This document shows, piece by piece, positions 24,701 to 35,934 of a stretch of DNA of 64,000 nucleotides (within the stretch, counting starts at the first letter, position 1; the number at the start of each line of letters is the position of its first letter). The position numbers were made by a program, and so were the translations under genes. The stretch comes from Strigops habroptila (taxonomy: Eukaryota > Chordata > Aves > Psittaciformes > Psittacidae). The notes below the pieces were generated by a model. That model was not told where the DNA came from. It saw nothing but the letters and a program-made list of their open reading frames with translations, and did not search any database. Location of the stretch: positions 69,427,787-69,491,786 of the forward strand of contig NC_044282.2 of the NCBI RefSeq assembly GCF_004027225.2, written 5' to 3'.

Positions 24701-25964
24701 GCAATGTAGTCGAACCAGAAATATTTCAACTTAAAAGGTGTAGGAAATTCCATGCTTAACAGTGGCCTAATGAAAATCCAAAATGACAGAGGTGAAGAAT
24801 TAAGCAAAGGGCTACATTCTGAGGCTGAGATACTATGCGTTAAGTTACACACCCCTTTCAAATTATCAGGAGCAAGTTACAAGTCCTTGGAAACCAGCTC
24901 CTTACTGAACACTGGTAACAACTGAAGCGTGACTGTTGCTGTTCAAATCCAAATGTGTGCAGTGTACCTGTGATCCCTGTTTCATTTAATCTTTAAGACC
25001 AGAACATATCTTGACACCACTGTGAGGGTTGTCATAGGTATTATAGCCCAATTCTTAGTACAACTTTTAGTAGTATGGTACTACTATAATTACACCTTTC
25101 TAAAGGCAAGTTCCAACTGAGAACTCATTGAATTTCCATGTTGATGGGGTACTCTTCCTCATTCTACATCAGCCTCTCCTGCTGCAAAAGCAAGTATACC
25201 CAAGTTTTTATTTGATTTTTTTTCCTTCTAATAAGTTGTGGTTTTCTCTATCTCTCATTTACAGGTCAGTTGTTCTTGTGGTAATGTGAACTGGACAATT
25301 CCATAGACAACAAGTTTTCATCAAAATTCCCAATTGTCTGTTACAACCAGATCACGAATAAAAGAATAAATTCCAAGCAGGCAATGAGAAAATGCATATA
25401 TTTCTTTTTTGTAAAGTTGCCAAGTCTCTCCCTTGGCAGTTATTATGCCTATGCATTATTAAAATTCTTTGTTTAAACTCTGAATTTCCCCTTACAAGGA
25501 AGCAAATTTCAGATGATACAACTTGATTAACCAAAATAAACACACCACATTACTGTTTAACAAATGTACCTGTCCACTGCTAATTTTCATTGAATTTGAT
25601 GTTAAACACTCATTTAAAAATGGAAAATACAAGTTCAAAAAACAAATAAACAAACAAATCCCTCAACAAACCCAACCCACACAACTGAGCTTAGTTCTGT
25701 TTACCTATATATGAATTATTTAGTCACTTGGAAGAATCCTCAATCACCATTCCAACCCTGCTGTTTATCAAAACACTCATTTGGAAAGGGGGCTGATAGC
25801 TCTACTCTTGATTTCCTCAAGTAAAAAATCCGTTACAGCTGACAAAATCTTCCAGCCTGATTGACAGCACTGAAAGTAACTTAGAATGCATCCACTTCTG
25901 GCTGTTGCATGGAAAAGCTTGCCCTGAAGTCTTACTCAGTAAGGTCTTCTATAGGGGAAACCAA

Positions 25965-26055
25965 AAAGAAACAAACAAAAGCAACAAAAACTACCCTAAA
26001 CAACAACAGCAAACAGCAACAAAAAACCAACCAACCACCAAAAAACCAGAGACAA
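25965..26055 (+). repeat. A/C-rich low-complexity stretch
   Basis: The sequence is made almost entirely of A and C in words like CAACAACAGCAAACAGCAAC and AAAAAACCAACCAACCACC. It gives spurious Lys/Gln/Thr-rich frames on the plus strand. Confidence 0.85.
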
Positions 26056-29000
26056 CTAAAAGCAGGGAGAAAGTGGGGCAAAATTGTAAATACTCTCAGA
26101 CAAGCCAGAATATAGGGTAAAAACCCAGAGCATTTCTTTCCCAGAAGAGCCAAAAGCAGGGAATCGGAGTAGAATTGCACCTTGAACTGACACTAGAGGC
26201 TTTAAGCCAAAGTCCAACTTTGCTAAATTGGATATTGCTACAGGTCTTATGCTATACTAGCAACACACTTGTTGGCAAATATTTTTAACTTAGTTTTTTA
26301 ACTATGAGGATTTAAACACTTTGTATCATACTATCCACTAAGATAATTTTTACATTTTTTTCCTAAATGTCCTTAATGCTTTAAAGAAAATAAAAGCAGA
26401 AAGCCCTAAATAGCCCAAGTCAACAGGTAAATAAAAACTTATATAAAATAGAAGCTTAAAGAATGAGTATTCAGATGTCTTTTACTCTTTCATTCTTGTA
26501 TTATTTTCTGTCTCTGCATGGCACTGTTTTTTGGTCTCCCTACCAAAACAGCCTTAATCTTTTTAGTATGTCCTTTTTGTATCTGCAGTCATTTTCACTT
26601 TGTTTTTTTTACTGCAGTATCCTTTTTGAGACAAAGCAACCAAAACAAAACATTATATTTAAGGGTAACATTTAGCCCTACGTTTACTTGCAAATAAACA
26701 TCCACTTTCCTTTTGTGTGGATTTCAATTGGCTCTCCACAAACCTGCTCCTACACCAACTGCAACAACTCCCACTGTCATTTTTTTCCCCAGTGAGTTTG
26801 GTAACTTTCTATTTATGCCCCAAACACAATGTAACACAAAAGACTCCTTTACATTGTTGAGTTCTGCTATTGAAGTTAAAGGTTTTGTTCCCATCTGGGT
26901 TAAAATAAATATAACTAATGCAGTAAAGTGAGAAATAAAAAAAAATAATTTAAAATGACCTTGTATTTTCATTATGATTTCAATACCATGCTTGCTGCAC
27001 GAATAACAGTCCAGATAAACCACAACCGTATAAAGAAAGGCTTATGTTTTAACAGCCTACAGTGAACAACATATTTGATCCCATTACAGTGAATTATCAC
27101 ACAAACATTCCTTTCTGTGTGTATGGAAAGAAATAATGTGAAATGCTTCATTATCATATGAAATATACGATTTGATCAGCCTGCTGAGACATATTCTCCA
27201 ATATCATAAGTTTGTGAACTGCAGGTAGAAAATATCCCAGAGTCGAATTTGCAATTTATTCTATAAGCATATATTTGCTTCTTGATAGTTCAAAGTAAAA
27301 CCAAGAATTATGAGCGAACTCTGAGATGAGAAAACCTGCAACTACAAAATGAGAATTCAATTCAAGGTTACAAGAGAGAAACTGTTTTTCTAGTCATTCA
27401 AAAGCGACAAATTATGCATTTCTTCCCCACCACTACTACTCCTGCTTGTCCATTTCATTTCAGTTGAGTTTTGCTCTTGACAATCTGTAGGGTCAAAAAA
27501 TAAGTTCTTTCTTAGTGTCTGCTATTTTTTTCAAATTTATTTCTAAACATGATATTGCAAACCTGAAAGCATTCAATCCTTTTTCAAAGACAGAGGTCAG
27601 CTTTAATTCTACTTTGCCTCTTACCAAAACTGACTTACAAAGGAAAGATCAGATAGCTCAGGAAATTGGTAAAGAGATACAGTGGTTTTCGTCTCTAGGT
27701 CACTAATTCTAAATTGACCAAGGTCAACAGTAATCAAAAGTCATTAGCATTTAATGATCGTTCAGTGCCCTGTGAGAAAGAAGCTAGTGATCTTAGTGCA
27801 CTTCTGAAAAAACACTGCTACAATTAGTACTCACATGCTGCCTATTTCAAGGGAGAGATCAGGATCGGATGACTACGGACAGAACTTCCTATCTTACAGA
27901 CAGATCTTGCCTGTGTAGTCAAACCTTTATCCTAATCCTAACCTGGCTCAGAAACTATTCTTTTTAAAGGGTCTATAAAATCTGGTCCTGCTCCCAAAAG
28001 TCTTTTTTTTTCCCGTACACACAGTAAGTCTGCAAAATGCAAATGCTAACGCGCATAAAGACAAGACACTTTCTCAGTGAGTCCTCACTTGTGAGAGCCA
28101 ATGACAGTATAAGAGCAACTACCCCATGAGAATCTACAGGGAGACTGCATTACAGTTGAATATGTTGGCATATAATTCAAGGACTACATTTTTCATGTGT
28201 AGATGATCTACATTCACCATCAGAGTGTTGAGGCACCCTGTGGCACAAAGTAGCGGGAGAAGATGTTCCTACAACCCACACCATGCCTCTTCTGTGGTCT
28301 GCAAACTTCAGTCCTCTAGGAGGGCCATGCTACCAACCCCTTCAGACAAGGTTAAGAAAAACAGAGGGGACTACTGGAAAGCTTGGTTAGGTGTTGTAAT
28401 CTAAATGTCCTTAAGGTCTGTCATGGGAAAAGTACATTGTGCTAATCTGCAGTTTTACATCTAGTAAAGTTTAGGGAACATGTGGCTTGAAAACCCAAAG
28501 CAGATCAGCAGCTTGACACCCTTGTGTTTACAGCAGAGGAACATACCTTGAAGCAGTTAGCGTCTTAAACGGGGAAAAACTGGTACAACTTCTTGCTCCC
28601 ACTGCATTTTAAATGACAAAAGAGGAAGGTGACCCCAGTCAGTGAAACAGGAACGGATCAGTCTGTTGGCAAACCAAGCATTTGATAAGAAATGCATTCT
28701 CAAACACAGTGGCTTTCACTTCTCTAAAAGTGAGAATCAAAACCCTTGAGTAACAACCCTTGCAGTGCTTTTACAATTGTTTACTAACGACAATTTTTAG
28801 ACATGAGAGACTGATTGCTGCTCAGCTAAGCTGCATCCAAATAACTCAGGGAAAGGAACCAAACATACATCCATTAAATGGCACCGGTCTGAGTTAATCT
28901 TCCTTTGCCACACCTTGGAAGCTGTGCATCTTGTTACTTGCCCTTAACTTTGTTTCCAGACTCTCACAGCACATGCAGCCTCTGTTTGAATGGCCGTTCC

Positions 29001-31328
29001 ACAGGGGAATAAAGATGTTGCCAAATTTTTATCTTATCAACTGTTTTACAAACAGATTTACTTTGCTGAAGATATTTCAGTCACACTTGCCTATTAGATC
29101 AGTTATGCTTTAGTATTTCAACCAGTTTCTCCTCCTCTCTACGAGTGAATGGCAGTTACTTTGCAGGAATAAATTTTCAAGATGAACATACAAACACTTC
29201 TGAAATTCTGCCTTCAGAATACGATTTTAAGCATTAAGATGTAGTTGTCTAGCAATGTTAAGATATCCTACACGCCTGCTCTCCTTCACAATAATTCTGT
29301 TTCAGAGACCCTAGGATATGCCAGAACTTTTGTAGAGAAAAAGAAAATAATTAAGGAAGGTGCAAGTAATTAAACATAAAAGCATAATAAAGGGACTGGG
29401 CAAGGTAAGCATACATACACATTAGTGTTGTGTATTCTAAAGTTTTATCTAGTATGAAATCCTTTTACTTTTTCTTGGTATACATGGAGTAGTATCACCT
29501 TGGTCTGATAGGAGAGTATTACTGAAGACAAGAATCGAATAGCACTAGGAAATTGAATGCCCCTTGGCGCACTTTGTACATGTATAAGTGCATTGTATCA
29601 CCCTAACATCACACAGTATTCCTCTGTGCTACGTTCCTCAACAGAAACTGAGCAAGCTGTCTAATAGGGCAGAGCTTTCTTTCATCTTTGAGTTGAACTG
29701 TATGCTAAGGACTCCAAAGGCAGGCGAATACGGCAACAAAGGGGTAGTGTAAGCTACTGTATACATTTCTGTTGTAAGCAATACACAGCTAGCTTCATCT
29801 CCTCCCCAGCATTAAAGAGTATGGCTTGCACTTCCCTCCCATGCTAAGTAGGCAAAGTGACAAACCGTTAAATGATATGTGGCATATTACGGATCAGGTT
29901 TTAAAGGGATTTTGTTCCATCAGCTATTGCAAGCCTACATATAAAACATCGCGCCTACTAAGCACAAGCAAACACACTAGGTGACTGAAGAGTTGCTTTC
30001 TTTTCATACTTTCAGAAACCCCTTGTACACTCTGAACAAATAGGGAGGCAACAAAGCTGTAATTCCAGAGTGTTGTTTTTGAAGAAAATTACTCTTTTAA
30101 ATTGCTTTGGATACAAAGAGGAGAAACTGCAGCTAGGGTGGATACAGAGTGTAACCTGGTATGTAAATATCCTGACCCAGGAGGATGTTATCAACAAGTC
30201 ATTCAGCCCTGTACTGATGTGGTACATGATCCTCCAGTGAAATATTTATTCAGGATATCAGGTAATCTCAGGATACAGGTAACAGAGCTGGACAAGGTAA
30301 TGTCTCAAGATACTTTCCAAATCTGTTTTCTGCGATTCTACACCCTTCATGTCCAGGACAGCCAGCACTCATTCACAGATCACCAACCATTCACCAGTGT
30401 TCTAAAACGCACTTTCCAGATGCTGGACTCGCTTGGTTTTCTTTTACTCTAGCTTGTGGAGTTATCAAACTCAGACAGGGCAGCAGGATCAGAAAACAGA
30501 CAAGCCAGGCCTTGCAAATGGGAAGTGTGCAAATCTGAGTGACATGACCTTTCACTTCAGCTTCCCCCCTCTGTTCTCTGACACACATACATATAGTGTG
30601 GTTTTGTCATTAAGGCATGGGATTGGAATTCAACTTTATGGCAGAAAATAGAAGACAACTTCCACCACACAAACCTTTTAATCTTTCCCTTCCACGATTC
30701 CCCTCTCTAATTTCCTTCCTTTTCCTTACCTATCAGCTCTTTGAGATAGAAACTATAGCTTATCACTCATTTATATAGTGTCTCACAAGATAGGGCTTCC
30801 ATGCCAGCTCAGGTATCTGAACATTTGCTCATGTGAAACAAAGCAATAGCCAGCAAGGTTTGGGAGCTAACAGAGGGAGTATCACGAACTACCTTGAATT
30901 ACCAGAGAAAGTTAATGCTGGGCCTGAATGATATTCTGCTGCAAAACTATTGTCATTTGCACAAGTTCACACAACAGGGGAAGACCTGAACTTCTTCTGA
31001 CAACATAACATACAGCCCATCATCATCAGACCCCTGTTCTCACTGACCCTACCCTAGCACTGATGCTTTCATCAGACGCGTAACAACTATTTGGTAACTT
31101 CAAAAACAAGTATTTGCTTACAAGCTCTAATGAGTAAGTGTCCAAATAATAAAAATTACTGTTGCAACTTGCACCTTTTTTCTCAGCCTTAAAGGGCAAG
31201 CTAAAGGAATTAGATATTGCTTCTGAAAGGTGTTTCCTCCAGGGCAGAGCTGAGGATCTCTGGAGGGGAAACACAAGGAAAGTTATTGTGCACTTAGCTG
31301 CAGGGTACTGACTGCTGGGGATTTAAAG

Positions 31329-31344
31329 AAAAAAAAAAAAAAAA
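31329..31344 (+). repeat. A16 homopolymer
   Basis: This is a run of sixteen A bases within the BTBD3 5' intron. No LINE or SINE body was recognised next to it. Confidence 0.9.
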
Positions 31345-32602
31345 GGAAAAGTACTGCACACTGCATTCAACTTTGGCAATCCTGCAGAACTTATTTCAAA
31401 TGAATAAGGTCCCAAGGCATTTGATTTGCAAAGTTAAATTACCCAAGATACTATACATTGCAACGTATGCATATACTTTCTGTACGAAATGTTAAGACCA
31501 GTTCCTTCCCACCAAAATAAAGCCATTTTGAGCCTGACTCTAGCATAAATGTTAAAGTAGCATCAAACATAGCACTGTATACCTATAACCCATCATCACC
31601 TCTCTTTACAAAACGCAAATAAAAAGCCCTGGGCAGGGACTAAAGTTTAACATATAGACTACACACTGATAACAAAGTATGGTGAAGACCGACAACACCG
31701 TAGAGAACCTGCACCAGCACTCTTCAGGTGAGACACAGTCTGTCATTTTAACTAGGTATGTTAGTAACCATCATTTTAGGAACACTCAAATAGCATAACT
31801 TTAATTCAAACTTTTTCTCACTTCAAGTGAGAACAACCCACTACTCCTTGCTGATTTTAAACGCATGTCCTCTCAGGGAAAAGTATAGGCAAATGAACTT
31901 ATAAACCTGAAGGTTACTACAGGTGGACTTTCTCAAACCAAACATTATAAAGGTGTGGGCCATTATCTTCAACTACTCAGACTCCAGAAGGAAGTTTGGT
32001 CAACAACGTGGGGAAGACAAGGTGGTATTTATGTGAAACCGAGCGCAATTATTAATTGTCCCTCTAACAAGTTTATTGAATTGGTACTTAAATCACTTAT
32101 TCTTTAAAAGAACCATTACTTGAGGCAGGGAAAAAACCCCAAACCCCAATTTTTAGCTTTGCATAACTCCGAATGGTTCCAAGAGGCAGCGCTCCCGCAC
32201 ACACCCCCCTCAGCCGCCTTGGCACTGCCCGGTCCCAACTCCGGCGTTCCTCGCACCTCATGTCGGACCTCAAACCACCACACTATCAGAGCGGTTTATC
32301 ACCGCCGGTACCGCGACGAAGCCAACCCTCTCCTGCACAAAAGGCAGCTGCATACACTGCAGGAAGGGAGGGAGGCGAGAATGAAACCTCTCGAAGCGGC
32401 TGCAGGCACAAACAAGGACTTTGACCCAAAGGGCTCTTTGTGCCGGGGCACCGCTCCCCACACGAACTCTCCCGGCTCTCACTCGCTCTTCCCAAGTTTC
32501 GCGGCGGGCAGCGCTCAGGTGCGGCCGCTCCGCTCCGCCCCTCACGGAGGCGTCCCCGCAGGGTGGCTGGGGACCAGCGCCCGCCTGCCCGCCTCGGCCC
32601 GG

Positions 32603-32608
32603 CTTACC
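32603..32608 (-). other. BTBD3: Candidate splice donor of BTBD3 non-coding exon 1
   Basis: The minus strand reads GGCGGGG|TAAGCC, alternatively divided GGG|GTAAGC, with a strong GTAAG donor core. It lies about 300 bp downstream of the NRF1/Sp1 cluster. CAG|GTCAGT at 32857-32856 is a weaker alternative that would give a very short exon. Confidence 0.35.
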
Positions 32609-32735
32609 CCGCCGACGCCACCACAGCGCGGCCCTCCCGCCGGCAACTGCTGCCACCGCCCCGGACGCGCCCCTTCACCCGGCTCAGCGGCAGCTCCCTC
32701 ACCCGGGGGCCCAGCGGGGCCGCTCGGGCGCCCCT

Positions 32736-32778
32736 CACCGACACCGACACCGACACCCACACCCACACCCACACCCCC
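32736..32778. repeat. Hexanucleotide minisatellite, (CACCGA)3 then (CACCCA)3, with G-quadruplex motif
   Basis: On the plus strand about three CACCGA units change into about three CACCCA units. On the minus strand, positions 32778-32756 give G5-TGT-G3-TGT-G3-TGT-G3, a perfect G-quadruplex motif with four G-runs and 3-nt loops. It lies on the BTBD3 sense strand, either in the first exon or just inside the first intron depending on the donor used. Confidence 0.9.
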
Positions 32779-32924
32779 TCCTTCTCCCCCGTTCCTTTCC
32801 CCGCCCGGTAAGAGCCGCCTCACGCCCCGCTGCTCCCCTCCTCTCCCCTCACTGACCTGAGGGCGCCCCCGCTCCCGGGGCGGCGCGGCCCCTCGCAGCG
32901 CCACGCGCGGCCCCGCCCCGCAGA

Positions 32925-32936
32925 CGCGCACGCGCG
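32925..32936. promoter_or_regulatory. NRF1 binding site consensus
   Basis: CGCGCACGCGCG matches the palindromic NRF1 consensus YGCGCAYGCGCR at every position. It lies 5 bp from a GC box (CCCCGCCCC, 32911-32919). NRF1 sites are concentrated close to start sites in CpG-island promoters, so transcription probably starts within about 100 bp. Confidence 0.6.
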
Positions 32937-33417
32937 CACGGCCTTCAAACACCACCCCCCCCACCCGCCACCTTCCCGCCCTCTGCGCGCGCGCGCGGGC
33001 TGAGCCCTCGAGCACCGCGGCCGCGGCCCGCGGGCATGGCGGAGGCACCGAGCCGTGGGGCAGGAGGACGGGGCTAAACCGCCCCTCATTCACAGCGCCC
33101 CACCGTTCACGCCTCCCGTGGGCCAGTCGTGTGCCATGGTGCTGGCAATGGGCCCCGCCAGCCGCTTTCCGCCGGTCGGGTGGGGTTTTTACCTCAGAAA
33201 CAAGCCCCCCTCCCCCACACACACAGTAGAGGGCACCGCCGGCCATTGCCCCAGCGGAGCTTGGCCCCAGTGCGGTGTTGGGGCAAGGGAGGCACCTGCG
33301 GCAGCGAATGCTGGAATTCACCACCCAAAACAGGCCTTTGGCACCAAGAGAAAGTTTAGAAAACGTGGGAGACAAACCATCGCCTTTTTCTTTAGTTAAA
33401 AATCACGTTAGTGCCCA

Positions 33418-33497
33418 AAATGCCCATGGCAGGGAGGTGGAACTAGAAGATTTCAAGGTCCTTTCCAAGCCTGATTGTTCTATGAGTCTATGAAATG
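33418..33497 (+). mobile_element. CR1 LINE 3'-tail fragment
   Basis: GCCCATGGCAGGGAGGTGGA, ACTAGAAGATTTCAAGGTCC, TTTCCAAGCCTGATTG and TTCTATGAGTCTATGA are the last 80 bp of an avian CR1 element, with two tail octamers. It sits at the outer edge of the CpG island. Confidence 0.88.
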
Positions 33498-33627
33498 GAA
33501 GCATGTCCTTGACTTGCCACATGCAACCTGTTGGAGGATTTGCCATCTAAAAGAAAAAAAGAAAAAAAAGTATTTACGTGCAGCAATAGTTGGCTGCTCT
33601 TTTAGACAACAGGTTTTTGATTTCAAT

Positions 33628-33948
33628 GGCTGAAGGGGGCCTACAGGGATGCTGGGGAGGGACTCTTCATCAGGGACTGTAGTGATAGAACAAGGGGTGA
33701 TGGGTTCAAACTTAAACAGGGGAAGTTTAGATTAGATAAAAGGAAGAAGTTCTTTACTGTGAGGGTGGTGAGGCACTGGAATGGGTTGCCCAAAGAAGTG
33801 GTAAATGCTCCATCCCTGGCAGTGTTCAAAGCCAGGTTGGACAGAGCCTTGAGTGACATGGTCTAGTGCGAGGTGTCCCTGCCCATGGCAGGGGGTTGGA
33901 ACTGGATGATCTTAAGGTCCTTTCCAACCCAGACCCATTCTATGATTT
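33628..33948 (+). mobile_element. CR1 LINE fragment, about 320 bp
   Basis: The fragment begins near GGCTGAAGGGGGCCTACAGG, contains GGGACTGTAGTGATAGAACA, GGTGATGGGTTCAAACTTAA, GAAGTTCTTTACTGTGAGGG and GGCACTGGAATGGGTTGCCC, and ends with GGTCCTTTCCAACCCAGACC and CATTCTATGA. It is a 5'-truncated CR1 in the same orientation as the tail at 33418-33497. It is the longest CR1 copy here and shares its subfamily markers with the copies at 43.2 and 52.2 kb. Confidence 0.93.
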
Positions 33949-35902
33949 GTTAAATTACAATAACCAAATGTTTTTCCTTATAAAACACTGCATTTGCTCA
34001 TCCACTCTTAATCCTCCCACCTCTAAGCAAGGAAAAATAATAAAAGTAAAGCCTACAGCAGAAATTTCTCTATGCACAGTGTCCATGTTTCATCCCAAGG
34101 CCAGCAACATGCAGCCTGGGGGGTGAGCTACCCGTCCCCCCTCACGTTTTTTTGAGTTTATTTGGAAATAAACACAATCACACAATAAGACATTAATGCT
34201 GTACATCCTTCCTTGTATGAGCTGTTCCCATCCTGCAGCATTAAAGTCAAAATACTTCTTACTGTTGAAGAAATAATCAACAGGGATAGAGGCACTTCCA
34301 GGATCAGCACCCAGTTTTATCTAGGAGCTTCATAAATAAGGGATTTCTCGTAATGCTGGTATATCGAACCACGTGGGAAATTAAAATGCATTGCTAGCAT
34401 TTATTTTTAAAAGCGTAGCAAAAGGCTTTATTTGAAGCTTTAGGGTGAGTTGTTTGGTTTTTCTTCTCCCCTGAAGAAACAATTATTTCTGGAATCATTG
34501 CCGTGTTCCAGATTTAGCCTCCCATGAACATTCATTTACCTATATTATGTACATGTTATTTTAGCAGATACCTTCACAGCATTAAATTAGGCGTATCTGT
34601 GGATAATCAGTACTTTGCTTTTCCCATTTTAATATTTTAGCTATTAAAATAGATAAGGGACTAAATAGCAACAATAATGACTGTATACACAACACACACT
34701 TTATAGCTCTTACAGATTTTACCGGCAGAGTACATGCTTTAAATTGTAGCATATAAATGATGATTTAATTGGGACTTGGGAAGCCAACAAAATACTCATT
34801 GTCTGAGGGAACTTACAACATGTTGTAGACAACCACTGTAATTTTCCATCCTATTCTCAGACTGAAGGTAAAAGGCCCTTTTGCCACTGGGGTAATTTAG
34901 ATGGGCAAGTGGTGGGGAGAAGCCCTTTCCTCCAGTTCTGAGGAGGTTGTTTTGTAACCTGAATTTGAAATCTCATATTGGGAAATCACCTGGACAGAAC
35001 CCCAGCACATCCAGGAGTTAGAAGATCAAGTCCTCTGGTATTTCCCACACATGCACTTCTGACTGAGGCGCAGCAGGGGCTGCCCAAATTGGAGGCGCCA
35101 CTCAACATTTGGTTTGGGGGTTTTGAGCTCCTTTGAGCTCTCCTTCATTTCCAGCCCAGCTCGTTCAGTTCTGCACAGGGGTTCGGACCATGACCACCTT
35201 TTATCCCCCAAAGATCTTCATATATCAACACAGAATTAAACTGAAGCACTGACCACCACCCTGCAGCAGATGTTTCACACCCAGCTGAAGTTACTCCACT
35301 GCAGCCGGTGATGCAGGAGGCCACACACAGCACTGGAGCATCAGTCCCATCCCACCTCACCCTCAGCCCTCTTCGCTTATGGGCACTTACAGACATGGGA
35401 TGATGGGTTACACCTCGCCTGCATGGTCCAGCTCAAACACATGCTCTCAGCACAGCTGCTTGGCACCAAAACACTGGCGTTCAGAGCTGTAGTCTCTCTT
35501 CTTGCTCCTGCAATTGCACAGCCAGTATTAGTTACCTGCTTTGAAGCACACAGACATGTGGTTACCTGTTGGAGTTAAGCAGACCTTCATGCAGCTCGCT
35601 GCATTTGTCAGGGATGTGTTTCGTTGCCCAGCACTGCGGTTTGGTGACAAATTTCAGCTCAACTGCAGAGCAAATGAGCCATCAGATAAGCCAGACCTGG
35701 CCAGAGCTGCAGTACTGGGCCACCAAAGCCATCTTGCAACAGGGGACAAAAAGTGCAAAGCTCCTGGGATGTCCTCTCGCCTTGTGCTGTCACCCTCCAG
35801 GGGGACTATCTATAAAGTACATATTAAAAAGGCTCATGAGGAAGAGGAGCCATAGCCCAAGAGCAGCTGCAAAGGCCTTTGGGGATGCTCCTCCATGGAT
35901 TC

Positions 35903-35934
35903 TGCAATAGGAGCAGAAACCTGCTCCTATTGCA
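35903..35934. repeat. Perfect hairpin, 14-bp stem and 4-nt loop
   Basis: TGCAATAGGAGCAG is followed by AAAC and then the exact reverse complement CTGCTCCTATTGCA. The perfect 14-bp inverted repeat with so short a loop is very unlikely by chance. It is not part of a recognised repeat. Confidence 0.95.

Larger units (their letters stand above)
21163..32607 (-). other. BTBD3: BTBD3 5' intron (long, non-coding)
   Basis: This is the stretch between the CpG-island first exon and coding exon 1, about 11.4 kb if the donor at 32607-32606 is used. It is AT-rich, and apart from the CpG patch at its 3' end I see no CR1 fragment and no credible coding exon in it. It contains A/C-rich low-complexity DNA at 25965-26055 and an A16 run at 31329-31344. 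The low repeat content would be compatible with intronic enhancers, but none can be named. Confidence 0.6.
32430..33330 (-). promoter_or_regulatory. BTBD3: CpG island, probable main BTBD3 promoter and first exon
   Basis: This is the only strong CpG island in the window, with dense CpG and GC content far above the AT-rich flanks. It contains an Sp1-type GC box (GGGGCGGGG, minus, 32920-32911), a consensus NRF1 site (32925-32936), alternating CG runs (32985-32997) and no obvious TATA box, which is typical of a dispersed vertebrate promoter. It lies upstream of BTBD3 with no other gene nearby. Candidate minus-strand donors are GGG|GTAAGC (exon end 32608) and CAG|GTCAGT (exon end 32857). The first fits a non-coding first exon of about 300 nt starting near the NRF1 site. 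A plus-strand GTAAGAG at 32808 also allows divergent transcription. Confidence 0.75.

Noticed and set aside
32120..32860. 246-codon plus-strand open frame rich in Pro/Ser/Ala
   Set aside because: It spans the CpG island, where stop codons are rare. The product is low-complexity and includes the translated hexamer repeat (TPTPTP). No domain or homologue is recognisable.
32542..33375. 277-codon minus-strand open frame through the CpG island
   Set aside because: The Gly/Arg/Val-rich translation reflects base composition and the repeat (VGVGVG). It lies across the presumed promoter and first exon and is not joined in frame to BTBD3.
35790..35805. CTCF-like site CCCTCCAGGGGGACTA
   Set aside because: The centre fits, but at least four consensus positions mismatch, including the GCGC end, so I did not call it.
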